This document shows, one piece after another, positions 16,249 through 25,077 of a stretch of DNA of 64,000 bases. A program made the position numbers and the translations under genes. The DNA is from Micromonospora echinospora. Lineage in GTDB: Bacteria > Actinomycetota > Actinomycetes > Mycobacteriales > Micromonosporaceae. The notes under the pieces are model-generated. The model did no database searches. It saw nothing but the letters and a program-made list of their open reading frames with translations, and was not told where the DNA came from. How positions within the stretch are numbered: the first letter of the stretch is position 1; each line of letters opens with the position of its first letter. Where the stretch lies: NCBI RefSeq assembly GCF_900091495.1, contig NZ_LT607413.1, positions 2,914,001 to 2,978,000 of the forward strand. The letters are read 5' to 3'.

Positions 16249-18993
16249 ATGTCGCCACGGATCCGCCTCCCGAGCGGGTGGGTGACCTTCCTGTTCACCG
16301 ACATCGAGGGCTCGACCCGTCTGGCCCGGATGCTCGGTGCCGGTTACCGGCCGGTGCTGCACGAACACCGTCGCCTGCTGCGTCACACCCTGGTCGCGGC
16401 CGACGGCGCGGAGCTGCTCACCGAGGGCGACTCGTTCTTCATCGCCTTCGCCGACGCCGCTGCGGCGGTCGCCGCGTGCCTGGCCGCGCAGCGGGCGCTG
16501 GCCGGTCACGACTGGCCCACCCCGGAGGCGGCCCCCCGGGTCCGGATGGGTCTGCACACCGGGTACGCGGAACCTCGCGACGGCGAGTACGCCAGCCCGG
16601 AGGTGCACCGGGCGGCCCGGATCGCCGCCGCCGCCCACGGTGGACAGGTGCTCTGTTCGGCGTCGACGGTGCGGCACGCCGAGCCGCTGCCGGCCGGGGC
16701 GTCCCTGCTCGACCTCGGGCTGCACCGGCTGCGCGGCTTCGACGACCGGGAGCGGCTCTTCCAGGTCCTCGCCCCCGGTCTCGAACGGGAGTTCCCGCGC
16801 CCGCGTACCGCCGACGCCCCGCCGCACAACCTGCCCACCCGGGTCACCTCGTTCGTCGGGCGGGAGGCGGAACGGGCCGAGCTGCGGCGGCTGGTGGCGG
16901 TCCACCGGCTGGTCACCGTCGTCGGCGCGGGCGGCGCGGGAAAGACCCGGCTCGCCGTGGAGGTGTGCGCCGGGCTGGTCGAGGCGTACCCGGACGGGGT
17001 GTGGTTCGTCGACGTCGCCACGGTCACCGACCCGGGGCTCGTGCCGTTCGCGGTCGCCGCCGCCTTCGGTCTGCGGCCGGAGCCGGGCCGCCCGGTCATG
17101 GACACCCTCGTCGAGTACGCGGCCACCCGCCGCACGCTGGTCGTGCTGGACACCTGCGACGCCCAGCCGGCCGCCATCGCCGAGGTGATCTCGCGGCTGC
17201 TGACCGGCGCGCGGGACGTGCGGGTGCTCGCCACCAGTCGGGAGTCGTTCAATCTCCCCGGCGAGGTGGTGTGGCGGATCCCGCCGCTGTCGATCGACCC
17301 GTCACCGGGCGGCGGTGAGAGTGACGCCGTGGCCCTGCTGCTCGACCGGACCACCGCCGCCCGGGGTGGGCGGCGGCCTGGCTCGGCCGAGGCCGCCGAC
17401 CTGCGTCGGGTGGTGCACCGGCTGGACGGTCTCCCGCTCGCCATCGAGCTGGCCGCGGCCCGGCTGCGGGTGCTCTCGGCGGGGCAGCTCGCCGAACGCC
17501 TGGCCGACGTGCTCGGTGCGCTGGACGCTGGACGGGACGAGCCGGACGCTCCCCGGCCCTGGTCGGGTGGGCAGGAGGACACCGTGGAACTACGGACCGC
17601 CGGCGAGCTGCCCGGGGACGGCACCCGGTCGACGGTCGAACGGCACGCCACCATGCAGGCCACCGTCACCTGGTCGTACCGGACGCTCGGCCCCCGGTCG
17701 GCCCGGCTGCTGCGCTGGCTGGCGGTCTTCGCCGGGCCGGTCGACCTGGCAGCGGTGGAGTGGCTGCTCGACGGGGACCCGCTCGGTTCCCTCTCGGTGC
17801 TGGTGGACAAGTCGATGATCCTGGCCGAGCCGAGCGCGTCGGGCTGTACGTACCGGATGCTCGACCCGATCCGGGCGTACGCCGCCCGCCGCCTGGCGGC
17901 GGCCGGCGAGGAGCAGGTCGCCCGGGACCGGCACGTGGCCTGGTCGCAGCACGTGCTGCGGCGGGCGTACCTCGGCCCGGACGGGCAGCCGGTGACCCTG
18001 TCGCTCTACTCGCTCGACCCGCTCGCCGGTGAGCTGCGGGCCGCCCTGCGCTGGTCCACCACGGGGGGACGGGCCCGGGACGGGCTGCTCCTCGCCGGTG
18101 GCCTGGACCTGTGGTGGCGGGAGCGGGGGCTGGCCCGGGAGGGACGGCTCTGGCTGTCCCGGCTCTACGGGCGGATCGCCGAGACCGGTGAGCGGATCCC
18201 CGAGGCGGAGCTGGCGGCGGCGTTCCACATGCACTCGCTGCACGCCGGGGCGGACGGCGAGTTCGCCGAGGAGCTGCGCTTCGCCCAGCGGGCCGAGGCG
18301 GCGGCGCGGCAGGCCGGGGACGCCGGTTTGCTGGCCCGGGTGCTCGCCGGCCGGGCCGCGCCCCTGGTCGACATGGGACAGTTCGCCGAGGCGGAGCAGG
18401 TCTGCCGCGAGGTCATCGCCTGGGCGCGGGAGCGGGGGGTGGCCGCCGACGGCCTGCTCGCGGTCTACAGCCTGGCCGAGCTGCTGTGGCGGCGCGGGGC
18501 GCTGGACGAGGCGGCGGAGCTGCTCGGCGCGGCCCGCTCGGTGGAGGCGACCCGGCCGGTGGAGCGGGGACAGCGCTCGGTGGACATGCTGCTGGGCATG
18601 GTGGCGCTGGCCCGGCGGGATCTGGTCGCCGCGCACGAGCACCTCCAGGTGGCGCTGCGGTCCCGGATGAGCCACGGCTACCACGGTCGGGCCTGCGACA
18701 CGGTGAACGCGCTCGCGGTGCGCTGTGTCGACGGGGGTGACCCGCTCACCGCCGCCCGGCTCTTCGGCGCGACCCAGGCGACCCGGGCCCGGATGCGGTT
18801 CACGCCGGGGCTGTTCGGGGCGTACTGGCTGCGGTGGCAGACGGAGGCCCGCCGGCGGCTGGGGGACGCCGCGTTCGACGCCGCCTACGCGGCCGGCGCG
18901 GAGTTGGGACTGGAGGAGGCGGCGGCGCTGGCCCAGGCCGTGGAGCACCCGGACCTGTCCCCCGCCTCCCCCCGGTTCACGTCGAGCTGGTGA
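16249..18993 (+). CDS. Class III cyclase domain / NB-ARC ATPase / TPR signalling protein
   Basis: 914 aa. Residues 1-175 form a class III nucleotide-cyclase homology domain (FLFTDIEGSTRL with metal Asp D18, EGDSFFIAF with D61, R124 in VHRAARI; the usual transition-state Asn is H120). Then come an NB-ARC/AAA-like ATPase with Walker A GAGGAGKT (226-233), LVVLDTCD, VLATSRE and LPLAIELAAARL, a winged-helix segment and C-terminal TPR-like helices. Unlike AfsR- or LAL-type regulators, no DNA-binding domain is visible at either end. Such cyclase/ATPase fusions are frequent in mycobacteria and actinomycetes, with poorly known roles. ATG at 16249 chosen. Confidence 0.85.
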   Translation: MSPRIRLPSGWVTFLFTDIEGSTRLARMLGAGYRPVLHEHRRLLRHTLVAADGAELLTEGDSFFIAFADAAAAVAACLAAQRALAGHDWPTPEAAPRVRMGLHTGYAEPRDGEYASPEVHRAARIAAAAHGGQVLCSASTVRHAEPLPAGASLLDLGLHRLRGFDDRERLFQVLAPGLEREFPRPRTADAPPHNLPTRVTSFVGREAERAELRRLVAVHRLVTVVGAGGAGKTRLAVEVCAGLVEAYPDGVWFVDVATVTDPGLVPFAVAAAFGLRPEPGRPVMDTLVEYAATRRTLVVLDTCDAQPAAIAEVISRLLTGARDVRVLATSRESFNLPGEVVWRIPPLSIDPSPGGGESDAVALLLDRTTAARGGRRPGSAEAADLRRVVHRLDGLPLAIELAAARLRVLSAGQLAERLADVLGALDAGRDEPDAPRPWSGGQEDTVELRTAGELPGDGTRSTVERHATMQATVTWSYRTLGPRSARLLRWLAVFAGPVDLAAVEWLLDGDPLGSLSVLVDKSMILAEPSASGCTYRMLDPIRAYAARRLAAAGEEQVARDRHVAWSQHVLRRAYLGPDGQPVTLSLYSLDPLAGELRAALRWSTTGGRARDGLLLAGGLDLWWRERGLAREGRLWLSRLYGRIAETGERIPEAELAAAFHMHSLHAGADGEFAEELRFAQRAEAAARQAGDAGLLARVLAGRAAPLVDMGQFAEAEQVCREVIAWARERGVAADGLLAVYSLAELLWRRGALDEAAELLGAARSVEATRPVERGQRSVDMLLGMVALARRDLVAAHEHLQVALRSRMSHGYHGRACDTVNALAVRCVDGGDPLTAARLFGATQATRARMRFTPGLFGAYWLRWQTEARRRLGDAAFDAAYAAGAELGLEEAAALAQAVEHPDLSPASPRFTSSW

Positions 18994-19005
18994 GCCGGGC
19001 GCGGG

Positions 19006-19542
19006 TCAGCGCCGGGCGGCGGCCCGCTCGGCGTCGGCCTTCATCTTGGCCGCCCGGTCCAGGTCGGCCTGGCTGACCACGACCGAGCCGAAGGCCCGGA
19101 CCGCCTGGTAGTACGTCCAGGCCAGGCTGTAGCAGGCCGGCTGGACGACGCTGCTGTACTTGGTACAGACGCGCTTGAGGTCCTCGTAGAAGGCGCTGTC
19201 GACGCGGGCCTTGTTGGCGCTGGTGAAGACGCCCATCGCCTTGTGGTTGCGGTAGCCGAAGTCGTGCCGGTAGCAGGACAGGTTGAACGTGAACCCGAGC
19301 GGGTTGTCCGGGCTGGACGAGCAGTAGTCGGTCGACCAGTTGAAGGCGTACGCCGACCAGGCGCCCTGGTTCAGGCGGGCCGAGTTCCAGGAGTTGTAGC
19401 TGCTGGCGCTGGTCTGTGTCCAGCTGTACATCACCGACAGCTTCTGGTCCCGGGTGACCGCGGCGGCCGGCGAGGCGACCCCGAGGAGGGTGAGCAGCGC
19501 GAACGCGCTGGCGGCGAGCAGGGTGGTGAGGCGACGGTGCAT
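19006..19542 (-). CDS. Secreted prokaryotic phospholipase A2
   Basis: 178 aa with a signal peptide (cleavage near PAAA-VT, residue 28). The catalytic motif is SCYRHDFGYRNH with H93/D94, as in the Streptomyces violaceoruber phospholipase A2 family. Four Cys (C74, C90, C126, C137) would form two disulfides. It should hydrolyse the sn-2 ester of phospholipids outside the cell, Ca-dependently. The C-terminus ends in a charged helix. The stop lies only 13 bases from the end of the convergent cyclase/NB-ARC gene. Confidence 0.92.
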   Translation of the reverse strand: MHRRLTTLLAASAFALLTLLGVASPAAAVTRDQKLSVMYSWTQTSASSYNSWNSARLNQGAWSAYAFNWSTDYCSSSPDNPLGFTFNLSCYRHDFGYRNHKAMGVFTSANKARVDSAFYEDLKRVCTKYSSVVQPACYSLAWTYYQAVRAFGSVVVSQADLDRAAKMKADAERAAARR

Positions 19543-19681
19543 CGGATTTCTCCTCCGGGTGGGGGTGAGCGCCGGAATGGTGTCACCGGCGGGTTACCGG
19601 TTGGAGAACAGTTTTTATCGATCTTGATGGATATCCGGTGTCGTCTCGATGGAAATTGCCACCATGCGTAGAAACCGACGA

Positions 19682-19714
19682 ATGCCCCGGGGTGGACGGG
19701 CCACCCCGGGGCAT
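19682..19714 (-). terminator. Terminator hairpin after the GHL10-like gene
   Basis: A 14-bp perfect inverted repeat (ATGCCCCGGGGTGG at 19682-19695 with 19701-19714) and a 5-base loop lie 16 bases past the stop at 19730 on the minus strand. It also separates that gene from the phospholipase promoter. Confidence 0.85.
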
Positions 19715-19729
19715 CCGGTGCTCGTCAGG

Positions 19730-21394
19730 TCAGCGCACGAAGCGCGCCGGGCTGGCCGGGCTCTCGTTGTGCAGCCGGTCCAGCGCGGTCACCAGGTAGG
19801 TGTAGGACTTACCCGCCTCGGCGGTGGAGTCCACCCAGGACTGCACCGCGCCCGGGGTCGCCCGCACGGTGTCGACCAGGTTCGTCGCGTCGGCCAGGTC
19901 GCAGCGGCCGGGCAGCTGCCGGTCGTCCAACCGGTAGATCGCGTACGAGGTCGCCGTCCCGAGCGGCCCGACGCCGTCCGCCGGCTGCCGCCAGGTCAGC
20001 TTCACCCCGTCGGCGGTCCGCTGCGCGCCGGTCACCACCGGGAAGAGCAGCGGCTTCGCCGCCAGGTGCGGCATGGTCGGCACCAGCGCCGGCTTCGAGT
20101 AGTGGTCCTGCGCGTAGATGTCGGTCGCGCCGAGCCGGTTGGCCCGCACCTGCACGGCCGAGAAGTGCACGTTGCCGAGCACCTCCGGGTGCGACCGGTT
20201 GAGCGTCAGGTGGTCGGACAGCTCACGCGGGTTCATCCAGAACGAGCCGTACGCCGGATCGCCGCTCTTGTAGTCGGCCTGGCCGATGTAGAGCTGCACC
20301 TTCGTGCCGCGTACCGTCTCGGCCCACCACGGCACCAGCCGGGCGTAGTCGGCCGCCGGGTACTGGCCGATGTACCAGTAGAGCTGCGGCACGACGTAGT
20401 CGATCCACTCCTCCTTGATCCACTTGCGGGTGTCGGCGGAGATGATGTCGTACGACTGGCTGCCGGTGGTGTCCGAGCCGAGCGGGTCGACCGACTTGTT
20501 CCGCCAGATGCCGAACGGGCTGACCCCGAACTTCACCCACGGCTTCGCCGCCTTGACCTTCTCGCCCATCTCCTTGACCAGCAGGTTGATGTTGTCCCGC
20601 CGCCAGTCGGCCTTGTCGGCGATACCCCGGTTGTGCTCGGCGAACGTCGCGTCGTCCGGCACCTGGTGGGTGCCGCTCGGGTACGGGTAGAAGTAGTCGT
20701 CGAAGTGCACGCCGTCGATGTCGTACCGCTCGACCGCGTCCATCATCGCGGTCTGGACGAACTCGCGGACCTCCGGAATGCCGGGGTTGTAGTAGAGCCG
20801 GCTGCCGGCGACCCCGTCCGGCGGGTACGCGAAGGTCCACTCCGGGTGCTGCCGGGCCGGGTGGTTCGGGGCGAGCTGGTTGATGTCCGCGCCCGCGCCG
20901 CCCGGGGCCGGCATCGAGATCCGGTACGGGTTGAACCAGGCGTGGAACTCCAGGTTCCGCTTGTGCGACTCGGCCACCAGGAAGGCCAGCGGGTCCCAGC
21001 CCGGGTCCTGCCCGCGCACCCCGGTCAGGTACTCCGACCAGGGCTCGTGCGGCGATGGCCAGAACGCGTCGGCGGTCGGCCGGATCTGGACGACCACCGC
21101 GTTGTGGTTGAGCCTCTCGGCGAGGTCGAGCCAGGCCAGGTACTCCGCCTTCTGGGTGGCGATCCGGTCCGGCGCGGTCCACGAGGTCTTGGTGGGCCAG
21201 TCGATGTTGGTCACCGACGCGATCCACATCGCCCGGAACTGGCGCTTGGGGGTGGCCGGGTCGATGGTGCAGTCGGCGGAGGCGATGGTGGTGGGGGCGT
21301 CGGCAGCCGGGGCGGCGTTCGCGGGCGTCGCGGCGACGAGCGCGCCGAGCAGCGCGACGGCCAGCCCGGCGGCTCTGAGCCGAGGTGCCTTCAT
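19730..21394 (-). CDS. Secreted GHL10-like (DUF187-type) glycoside hydrolase
   Basis: 554 aa. A signal peptide (to about ATPANAAPA, residue 28) precedes a TIM-barrel hydrolase domain of the GHL10/DUF187 family: QFRAMWIASVTNIDWPT, AVVVQIRPTADAFWPS, FHAWFNPYRIS, YDIDGVHFDDYFYPYP (acidic DD near the barrel end) and YVVPQLYWYIGQ. A fibronectin-III-like module closes the protein (about 455-554, KLTWRQP...YAIYRLDD). Members act on bacterial surface or exopolysaccharide glycans; the substrate is not predictable. The ATG at 21394 has AAGGGA upstream; the open frame beyond it is not coding. Confidence 0.88.
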   Translation of the reverse strand: MKAPRLRAAGLAVALLGALVAATPANAAPAADAPTTIASADCTIDPATPKRQFRAMWIASVTNIDWPTKTSWTAPDRIATQKAEYLAWLDLAERLNHNAVVVQIRPTADAFWPSPHEPWSEYLTGVRGQDPGWDPLAFLVAESHKRNLEFHAWFNPYRISMPAPGGAGADINQLAPNHPARQHPEWTFAYPPDGVAGSRLYYNPGIPEVREFVQTAMMDAVERYDIDGVHFDDYFYPYPSGTHQVPDDATFAEHNRGIADKADWRRDNINLLVKEMGEKVKAAKPWVKFGVSPFGIWRNKSVDPLGSDTTGSQSYDIISADTRKWIKEEWIDYVVPQLYWYIGQYPAADYARLVPWWAETVRGTKVQLYIGQADYKSGDPAYGSFWMNPRELSDHLTLNRSHPEVLGNVHFSAVQVRANRLGATDIYAQDHYSKPALVPTMPHLAAKPLLFPVVTGAQRTADGVKLTWRQPADGVGPLGTATSYAIYRLDDRQLPGRCDLADATNLVDTVRATPGAVQSWVDSTAEAGKSYTYLVTALDRLHNESPASPARFVR

Positions 21395-21670
21395 CAGGTG
21401 CGTCCCTTCGTTGGGGCTCGGCTGGCAGGGGAGCGGACGGCGGCTGATCGGCAAGATTCGTCGCCAGCAATACACCGTCAGAAGGAAATTTTCACAACCG
21501 GCCGCCCGACGCAAGACCCCACCGGAGATCCGCCGCCCGCCCGGTCGCCGACTCGACCCGCCGTTACCGGGTTGGTACGCGACGTGGCGGTTCGCCGGTC
21601 GGGCGTCGGGGTAGCAGCAGCGGTCACCGGCCGCCACGGAGGTGGTCGCACGGTGGGAGGGGTGACTGCG

Positions 21671-23134
21671 GTGTCCGTGCTGCGTACCAAACCGATCAAG
21701 GACGTGATCGCCCAGAGCCAGGCGGACGGGGAGGACGGCGGACCCGGACTGAAACGCCGGCTCGGCGCCCGCGACCTCACCGGATTCGGCATCGGCATCG
21801 TCATCGGGACCGGCATCTTCACGCTCACCGGGCTGGAGGCCCGGGAACACGCCGGTCCCGGCGTGGTGGTCTCGTTCGCCATCGCCGGGCTGGTCGCCCT
21901 GCTCGCCGCGCTCTGCTACGCCGAACTGGCCTCCAGCGTCCCGGCCGCCGGCAGCGCCTACACCTACGCGTACGCCACCATGGGCGAGATCGTCGCCTGG
22001 ATCATCGGCTGGGACCTGCTGCTGGAGTTCGCCCTCGGCTCGGCGGTGGTCGCCCGGGGCTGGTCCGGCTACCTCGCCGAACTGTTCAACCTCCCGGCCG
22101 CCTGGTTCGGCGAGGAGGGGAGCGTGGTCAACGTCGGGGCCATCGGCATCGTGCTGCTCCTCGGCGTGGTGGCCATCGTCGGCATCCGGGAGTCGGCCCG
22201 GCTCACCAACCTGCTCGTCCTCGTCAAGGTCGCCATCTGCGTCTTCGTGATCGTCGCCGGGGCGTTCTTCGTCAAGGCCACCAACCTCACCCCGTTCATC
22301 CCGCCGGCCGAGGAGGCCGGGGCCGGCGAGACCGGCCTCCGGCAACCGGTCACCCAGGCGATCTTCGGGATGGAACCCTCGGTCTTCGGCTTCGCCGGGG
22401 TGCTCACGGCCGCTGCGGTGGTCTTCTTCGCGTACACCGGCTTCGAGGCGGTGGCCAACCTGGGCGAGGAGACCAGGAACCCACGACGGGACCTGCCGCT
22501 CGGCCTGCTCGGCACGCTGCTGGTCGCCACCGTGCTCTACATCGGCGTCTCGCTGGTGGTGGTCGGCATGGTCCCGTACGACGAGATCGACCGGGGCGCC
22601 CCGATCGCGGCGGCCTTCGAGTCGGTCGGGGCCGGCTGGGCGGCGGTCCTCGTCTCCATCGCCGCCGTCGCCGGCCTGACCAGCGTGATCCTGGTCCAGT
22701 TGGTGGCCATGGGACGGATCGGGTTCGCCGTCGCCCGGGACGGGCTGATCCCGCCCGCCGTGGCGAAGGTGCACCCCCGCTGGGGCACCCCGTACCGGAT
22801 CACGGCGATGATGACCGTGCTGGTCGCGCTGCTCGCCGGCTTCCTGCCGCTGACCGCCCTGGCCGACCTGGTCAGCATCGGCGCGCTCTGCGCCTTCGTG
22901 CTCGTCTCCCTGGCGGTGCCGATCCTGCGCCGCACCCGGCCGGAGCTGGACCGGCCGTTCACCGTGCCGTTCTCGCCGGTGCTGCCGATCGTCTCGGCGC
23001 TGGCCTGCCTCTACCTCATGCTCAACCTGTCGGTGGAGACCTGGCTGCGCTTCCTGGCCTGGATGCTGCTCGGCTTCCTCATCTACCTCTTCTACGGCCG
23101 CCGCCGTAACCGCCTCGCCCAGCACAAGTCGTAA
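21671..23134 (+). CDS. APC-family amino-acid permease (cationic amino-acid transporter type)
   Basis: 487 aa with about 12-13 hydrophobic segments. Signature elements are GARDLTGFGIGIVIGTGIFTLTG at the first helix (GTGIF), EIVAWIIGWDLLLEF, FFAYTGFEAVANLGEETRNPRRDLPLG and ILVQLVAMGRIGFAVARDGLIPP. It resembles the CAT/YfnA subgroup of the APC superfamily, which imports amino acids by proton symport. The GTG at 21671 is chosen because GGGAGGGG lies eight bases upstream; a GTG at 21662 is too close to it. A 44-bp palindrome follows the stop. Confidence 0.9.
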   Translation: MSVLRTKPIKDVIAQSQADGEDGGPGLKRRLGARDLTGFGIGIVIGTGIFTLTGLEAREHAGPGVVVSFAIAGLVALLAALCYAELASSVPAAGSAYTYAYATMGEIVAWIIGWDLLLEFALGSAVVARGWSGYLAELFNLPAAWFGEEGSVVNVGAIGIVLLLGVVAIVGIRESARLTNLLVLVKVAICVFVIVAGAFFVKATNLTPFIPPAEEAGAGETGLRQPVTQAIFGMEPSVFGFAGVLTAAAVVFFAYTGFEAVANLGEETRNPRRDLPLGLLGTLLVATVLYIGVSLVVVGMVPYDEIDRGAPIAAAFESVGAGWAAVLVSIAAVAGLTSVILVQLVAMGRIGFAVARDGLIPPAVAKVHPRWGTPYRITAMMTVLVALLAGFLPLTALADLVSIGALCAFVLVSLAVPILRRTRPELDRPFTVPFSPVLPIVSALACLYLMLNLSVETWLRFLAWMLLGFLIYLFYGRRRNRLAQHKS

Positions 23135-23156
23135 CTCCTGCTCCGGCTGGGTGGTT

Positions 23157-23200
23157 GCAGGGGTCCCCTGTTACGCAGAAAGCGGTAACAGGGGACCCCT
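23157..23200. repeat. 44-bp palindromic element, copy 1
   Basis: Two 16-base arms (23159-23174 and 23185-23200) around a 10-base loop, lying between the convergent permease and GH43 genes. A copy identical at 40 of 44 positions lies in the opposite orientation at 30235-30278. It probably serves as a bidirectional terminator, but the conserved loop (GCAGAAAGCG) suggests a dispersed repeat family. Confidence 0.85.
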
Positions 23201-23225
23201 CCTACCAGGCCTGAGGGCGGTGCGG

Positions 23226-24245
23226 CTACGGGCGCGGCTGGGCAGTGGCGGTGGGGCCCTTGACGACGGGACGCCCGTCGCGCCAGACGACCTCGTCCAG
23301 CCAGGTCTGCCGGCCGGGGGCGACGGAACCCTCCTGTCCGGGCGGCCAGGCGTGGTAGAGCAGCCAGGTCCGGCCGTCGGACTCGACCATCGAGGCGTGG
23401 CCGGGGCCGGAGGCCGCCGCGTTGCTCCGCAGGATCGGGTTCTCCGGCGCCTTGACGCAGGGGCCGGTCGGGCTCTCGCAGACCGCGTAACCCTCGGCGT
23501 ACTCGGCCCGGTCGTAGGCGTTGGCGGCGAAGAAGAGGTAGAGCTTGCCGTCCCGCCGCCAGAAGAACGGCCCCTCGATCAGGTGGCCCTCCCACGGCTC
23601 GGTCTGCTTGAGCAGCTTCGCCGGCTCGCCGACCAGTTCCAGCCCGTCCTCGGAGAGGCGCTGCGACCAGAGCCAGGTGTCCTGGCCGACGGCGTTGCCG
23701 TCGTTCTTCCAGAGCAGCCACAGACTGCCGTCGGTGTCCCGGAACGGGCTGGCGTCGATCGCGCCGCCCAGCTCCGCCTGGCAGATCAGCGGCCCGGACG
23801 ACTCGTCCCCGTACGGGCCCTGCGGCGCGGCGGCGACCGCCCGCCCGACGCACTGCCGACCGGAGGCCCGCCCGGCGACGGTGTAGTAGAGGACGAACCG
23901 GTCCGGGGCCAGTTCGATCGCCTCCGGCGCCCAGGTCTTCCCCGGGTCGGCCCAGGCCGGCAGCTCCGGCAGGGCGTCCCCGGCCGGCGTCCACTCCACC
24001 AGGTCGGGCGAGGTGTGCACGGGGACGTTGCGGCCGTCGCCGTTGGTGTGGAAGAGGTACCAGATGTCGCCGACCCGGATCGCGTGCGGATCGGGGGAGT
24101 CGGTGGCGATGACCGGATTGGTGAACATGTCGGGTCCCGTGGTCGTGGCGGTCGGTTCGTCGGTCGCGGTGCAGCCCGCGACGAGCAACGCGGCGGCGGT
24201 CAGCAGGGCCGCCTTGCCGCGTCGCCGGCCGGTTCGGACGGTCAT
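23226..24245 (-). CDS. GH43-family glycosidase lipoprotein
   Basis: 339 aa. A lipobox LLVAGC (Cys about residue 25) anchors it to the membrane surface. The five-bladed propeller shows the GH43 acids: the first Asp in NPVIATDSPDPHAIRVGDIWYLFHT, the second in GGAIDASPFRDTDGSLWLLWKN, and the Glu in GHLIEGPFFWRRDGKLYLFF. GH43 enzymes include arabinofuranosidases and arabinanases. As the last gene of the GH51-ABC operon it most likely trims arabinose from plant polymers outside the cell. Its ATG overlaps the stop of the upstream permease gene (ATGA). Confidence 0.92.
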   Translation of the reverse strand: MTVRTGRRRGKAALLTAAALLVAGCTATDEPTATTTGPDMFTNPVIATDSPDPHAIRVGDIWYLFHTNGDGRNVPVHTSPDLVEWTPAGDALPELPAWADPGKTWAPEAIELAPDRFVLYYTVAGRASGRQCVGRAVAAAPQGPYGDESSGPLICQAELGGAIDASPFRDTDGSLWLLWKNDGNAVGQDTWLWSQRLSEDGLELVGEPAKLLKQTEPWEGHLIEGPFFWRRDGKLYLFFAANAYDRAEYAEGYAVCESPTGPCVKAPENPILRSNAAASGPGHASMVESDGRTWLLYHAWPPGQEGSVAPGRQTWLDEVVWRDGRPVVKGPTATAQPRP

Positions 24246-25066
24246 CCCTTGAGCCCGCTGCGGGACACACCCTGGATGATGTGCCGCTGGGCCAGCACGA
24301 AGAGGATCAGCACCGGCACGCTGGCCAGCACCGCGCCGGCCATGATCACCGGGTAGTCGGTGACGTACGCGCCCTGGAGCAGGCCCAGGCCCGCCGGCAC
24401 GGTCAGCTTCTCCGGGCTGAACAGCACGTAGACCGGCCAGAGGAAGTCGTTCCAGTTGGTGAGGAACGACAGCACCGCCAGGGTGGCCAGGGCCGGCTTC
24501 GACAGCGGCAGCAGCACCTTCGTGAAGACCTGCCAGTGGTTCGCGCCGTCCAGCACGGCCGCCTCCTCCAGCTCCGCCGGGATGGAGAGGAAGAACTGCC
24601 GGAGGAAGAACACCCCGAACGCGCTGGCCGCGCCCGGCACCACCAGCACGGTGAGGGTGTCCAGCCAGTCGAGCCGCTCGGCGATCACGAAGTTCGGGAT
24701 GATCAGCGAGGTGGGCGGGATGAAGAGCGTCCCCACGATCAGCGCGAAGGTCACCCTACGACCCCGGAACCGCAGCCGGGCCAGGGCGTACGCGGCCATC
24801 GAGGCGGTCACCAGCACCAGCAGCGCGTGCAGCGTGGCCGCCAGCATGCTGTTGACGAACCAGCGCAGCACCGGGTTGGCGGTGTCGGTGAGGATCCGCT
24901 CGTAGCCGTACCCGGAGAGCGGGTTCGGCAGCCAGTCCGGCGGGATCTTCTGCGCGTCCCCGTAGGTCTTCAGCGAGGTGACGACCATCCAGAGCAACGG
25001 GGTGAGGAACACCAGGGCCAGGAGCACCAGGAGGGTGTAGCGCCCGGTGCGGCGGAGTGTCGACAC
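24242..25066 (-). CDS. Sugar ABC transporter permease, MalG type
   Basis: 274 aa with six predicted membrane segments, beginning TLLVLLALVFLTPLLWMVVTSLK. The EAA loop is LEEAAVLDGANHWQVFTKVLLPLSKPALATL, the contact for the ATPase. It is the second permease of a CUT1-type sugar importer. GTG at 25066 follows GAGGAGG by six bases, and 11 bases separate it from the MalF-like stop. No ATPase gene is in the operon, so a shared MsiK-type ATPase elsewhere is expected, as is usual in actinomycetes. Confidence 0.92.
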   Translation of the reverse strand: MSTLRRTGRYTLLVLLALVFLTPLLWMVVTSLKTYGDAQKIPPDWLPNPLSGYGYERILTDTANPVLRWFVNSMLAATLHALLVLVTASMAAYALARLRFRGRRVTFALIVGTLFIPPTSLIIPNFVIAERLDWLDTLTVLVVPGAASAFGVFFLRQFFLSIPAELEEAAVLDGANHWQVFTKVLLPLSKPALATLAVLSFLTNWNDFLWPVYVLFSPEKLTVPAGLGLLQGAYVTDYPVIMAGAVLASVPVLILFVLAQRHIIQGVSRSGLKG

Positions 25067-25077
25067 GTCTCGCCTCC

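Noticed and set aside
15863..16258. Longer N-terminus for the lytic transglycosylase
   Set aside because: Would overlap the whole FmdB gene and has no membrane or catalytic feature.
19649..21670. Long plus-strand upstream extension of the amino-acid permease
   Set aside because: It runs antisense through the GHL10-like gene; the permease has a good ribosome site at its GTG at 21671.
21395..23125. Upstream extension of the GHL10-like gene
   Set aside because: Antisense to the permease; the signal peptide starts at 21394.
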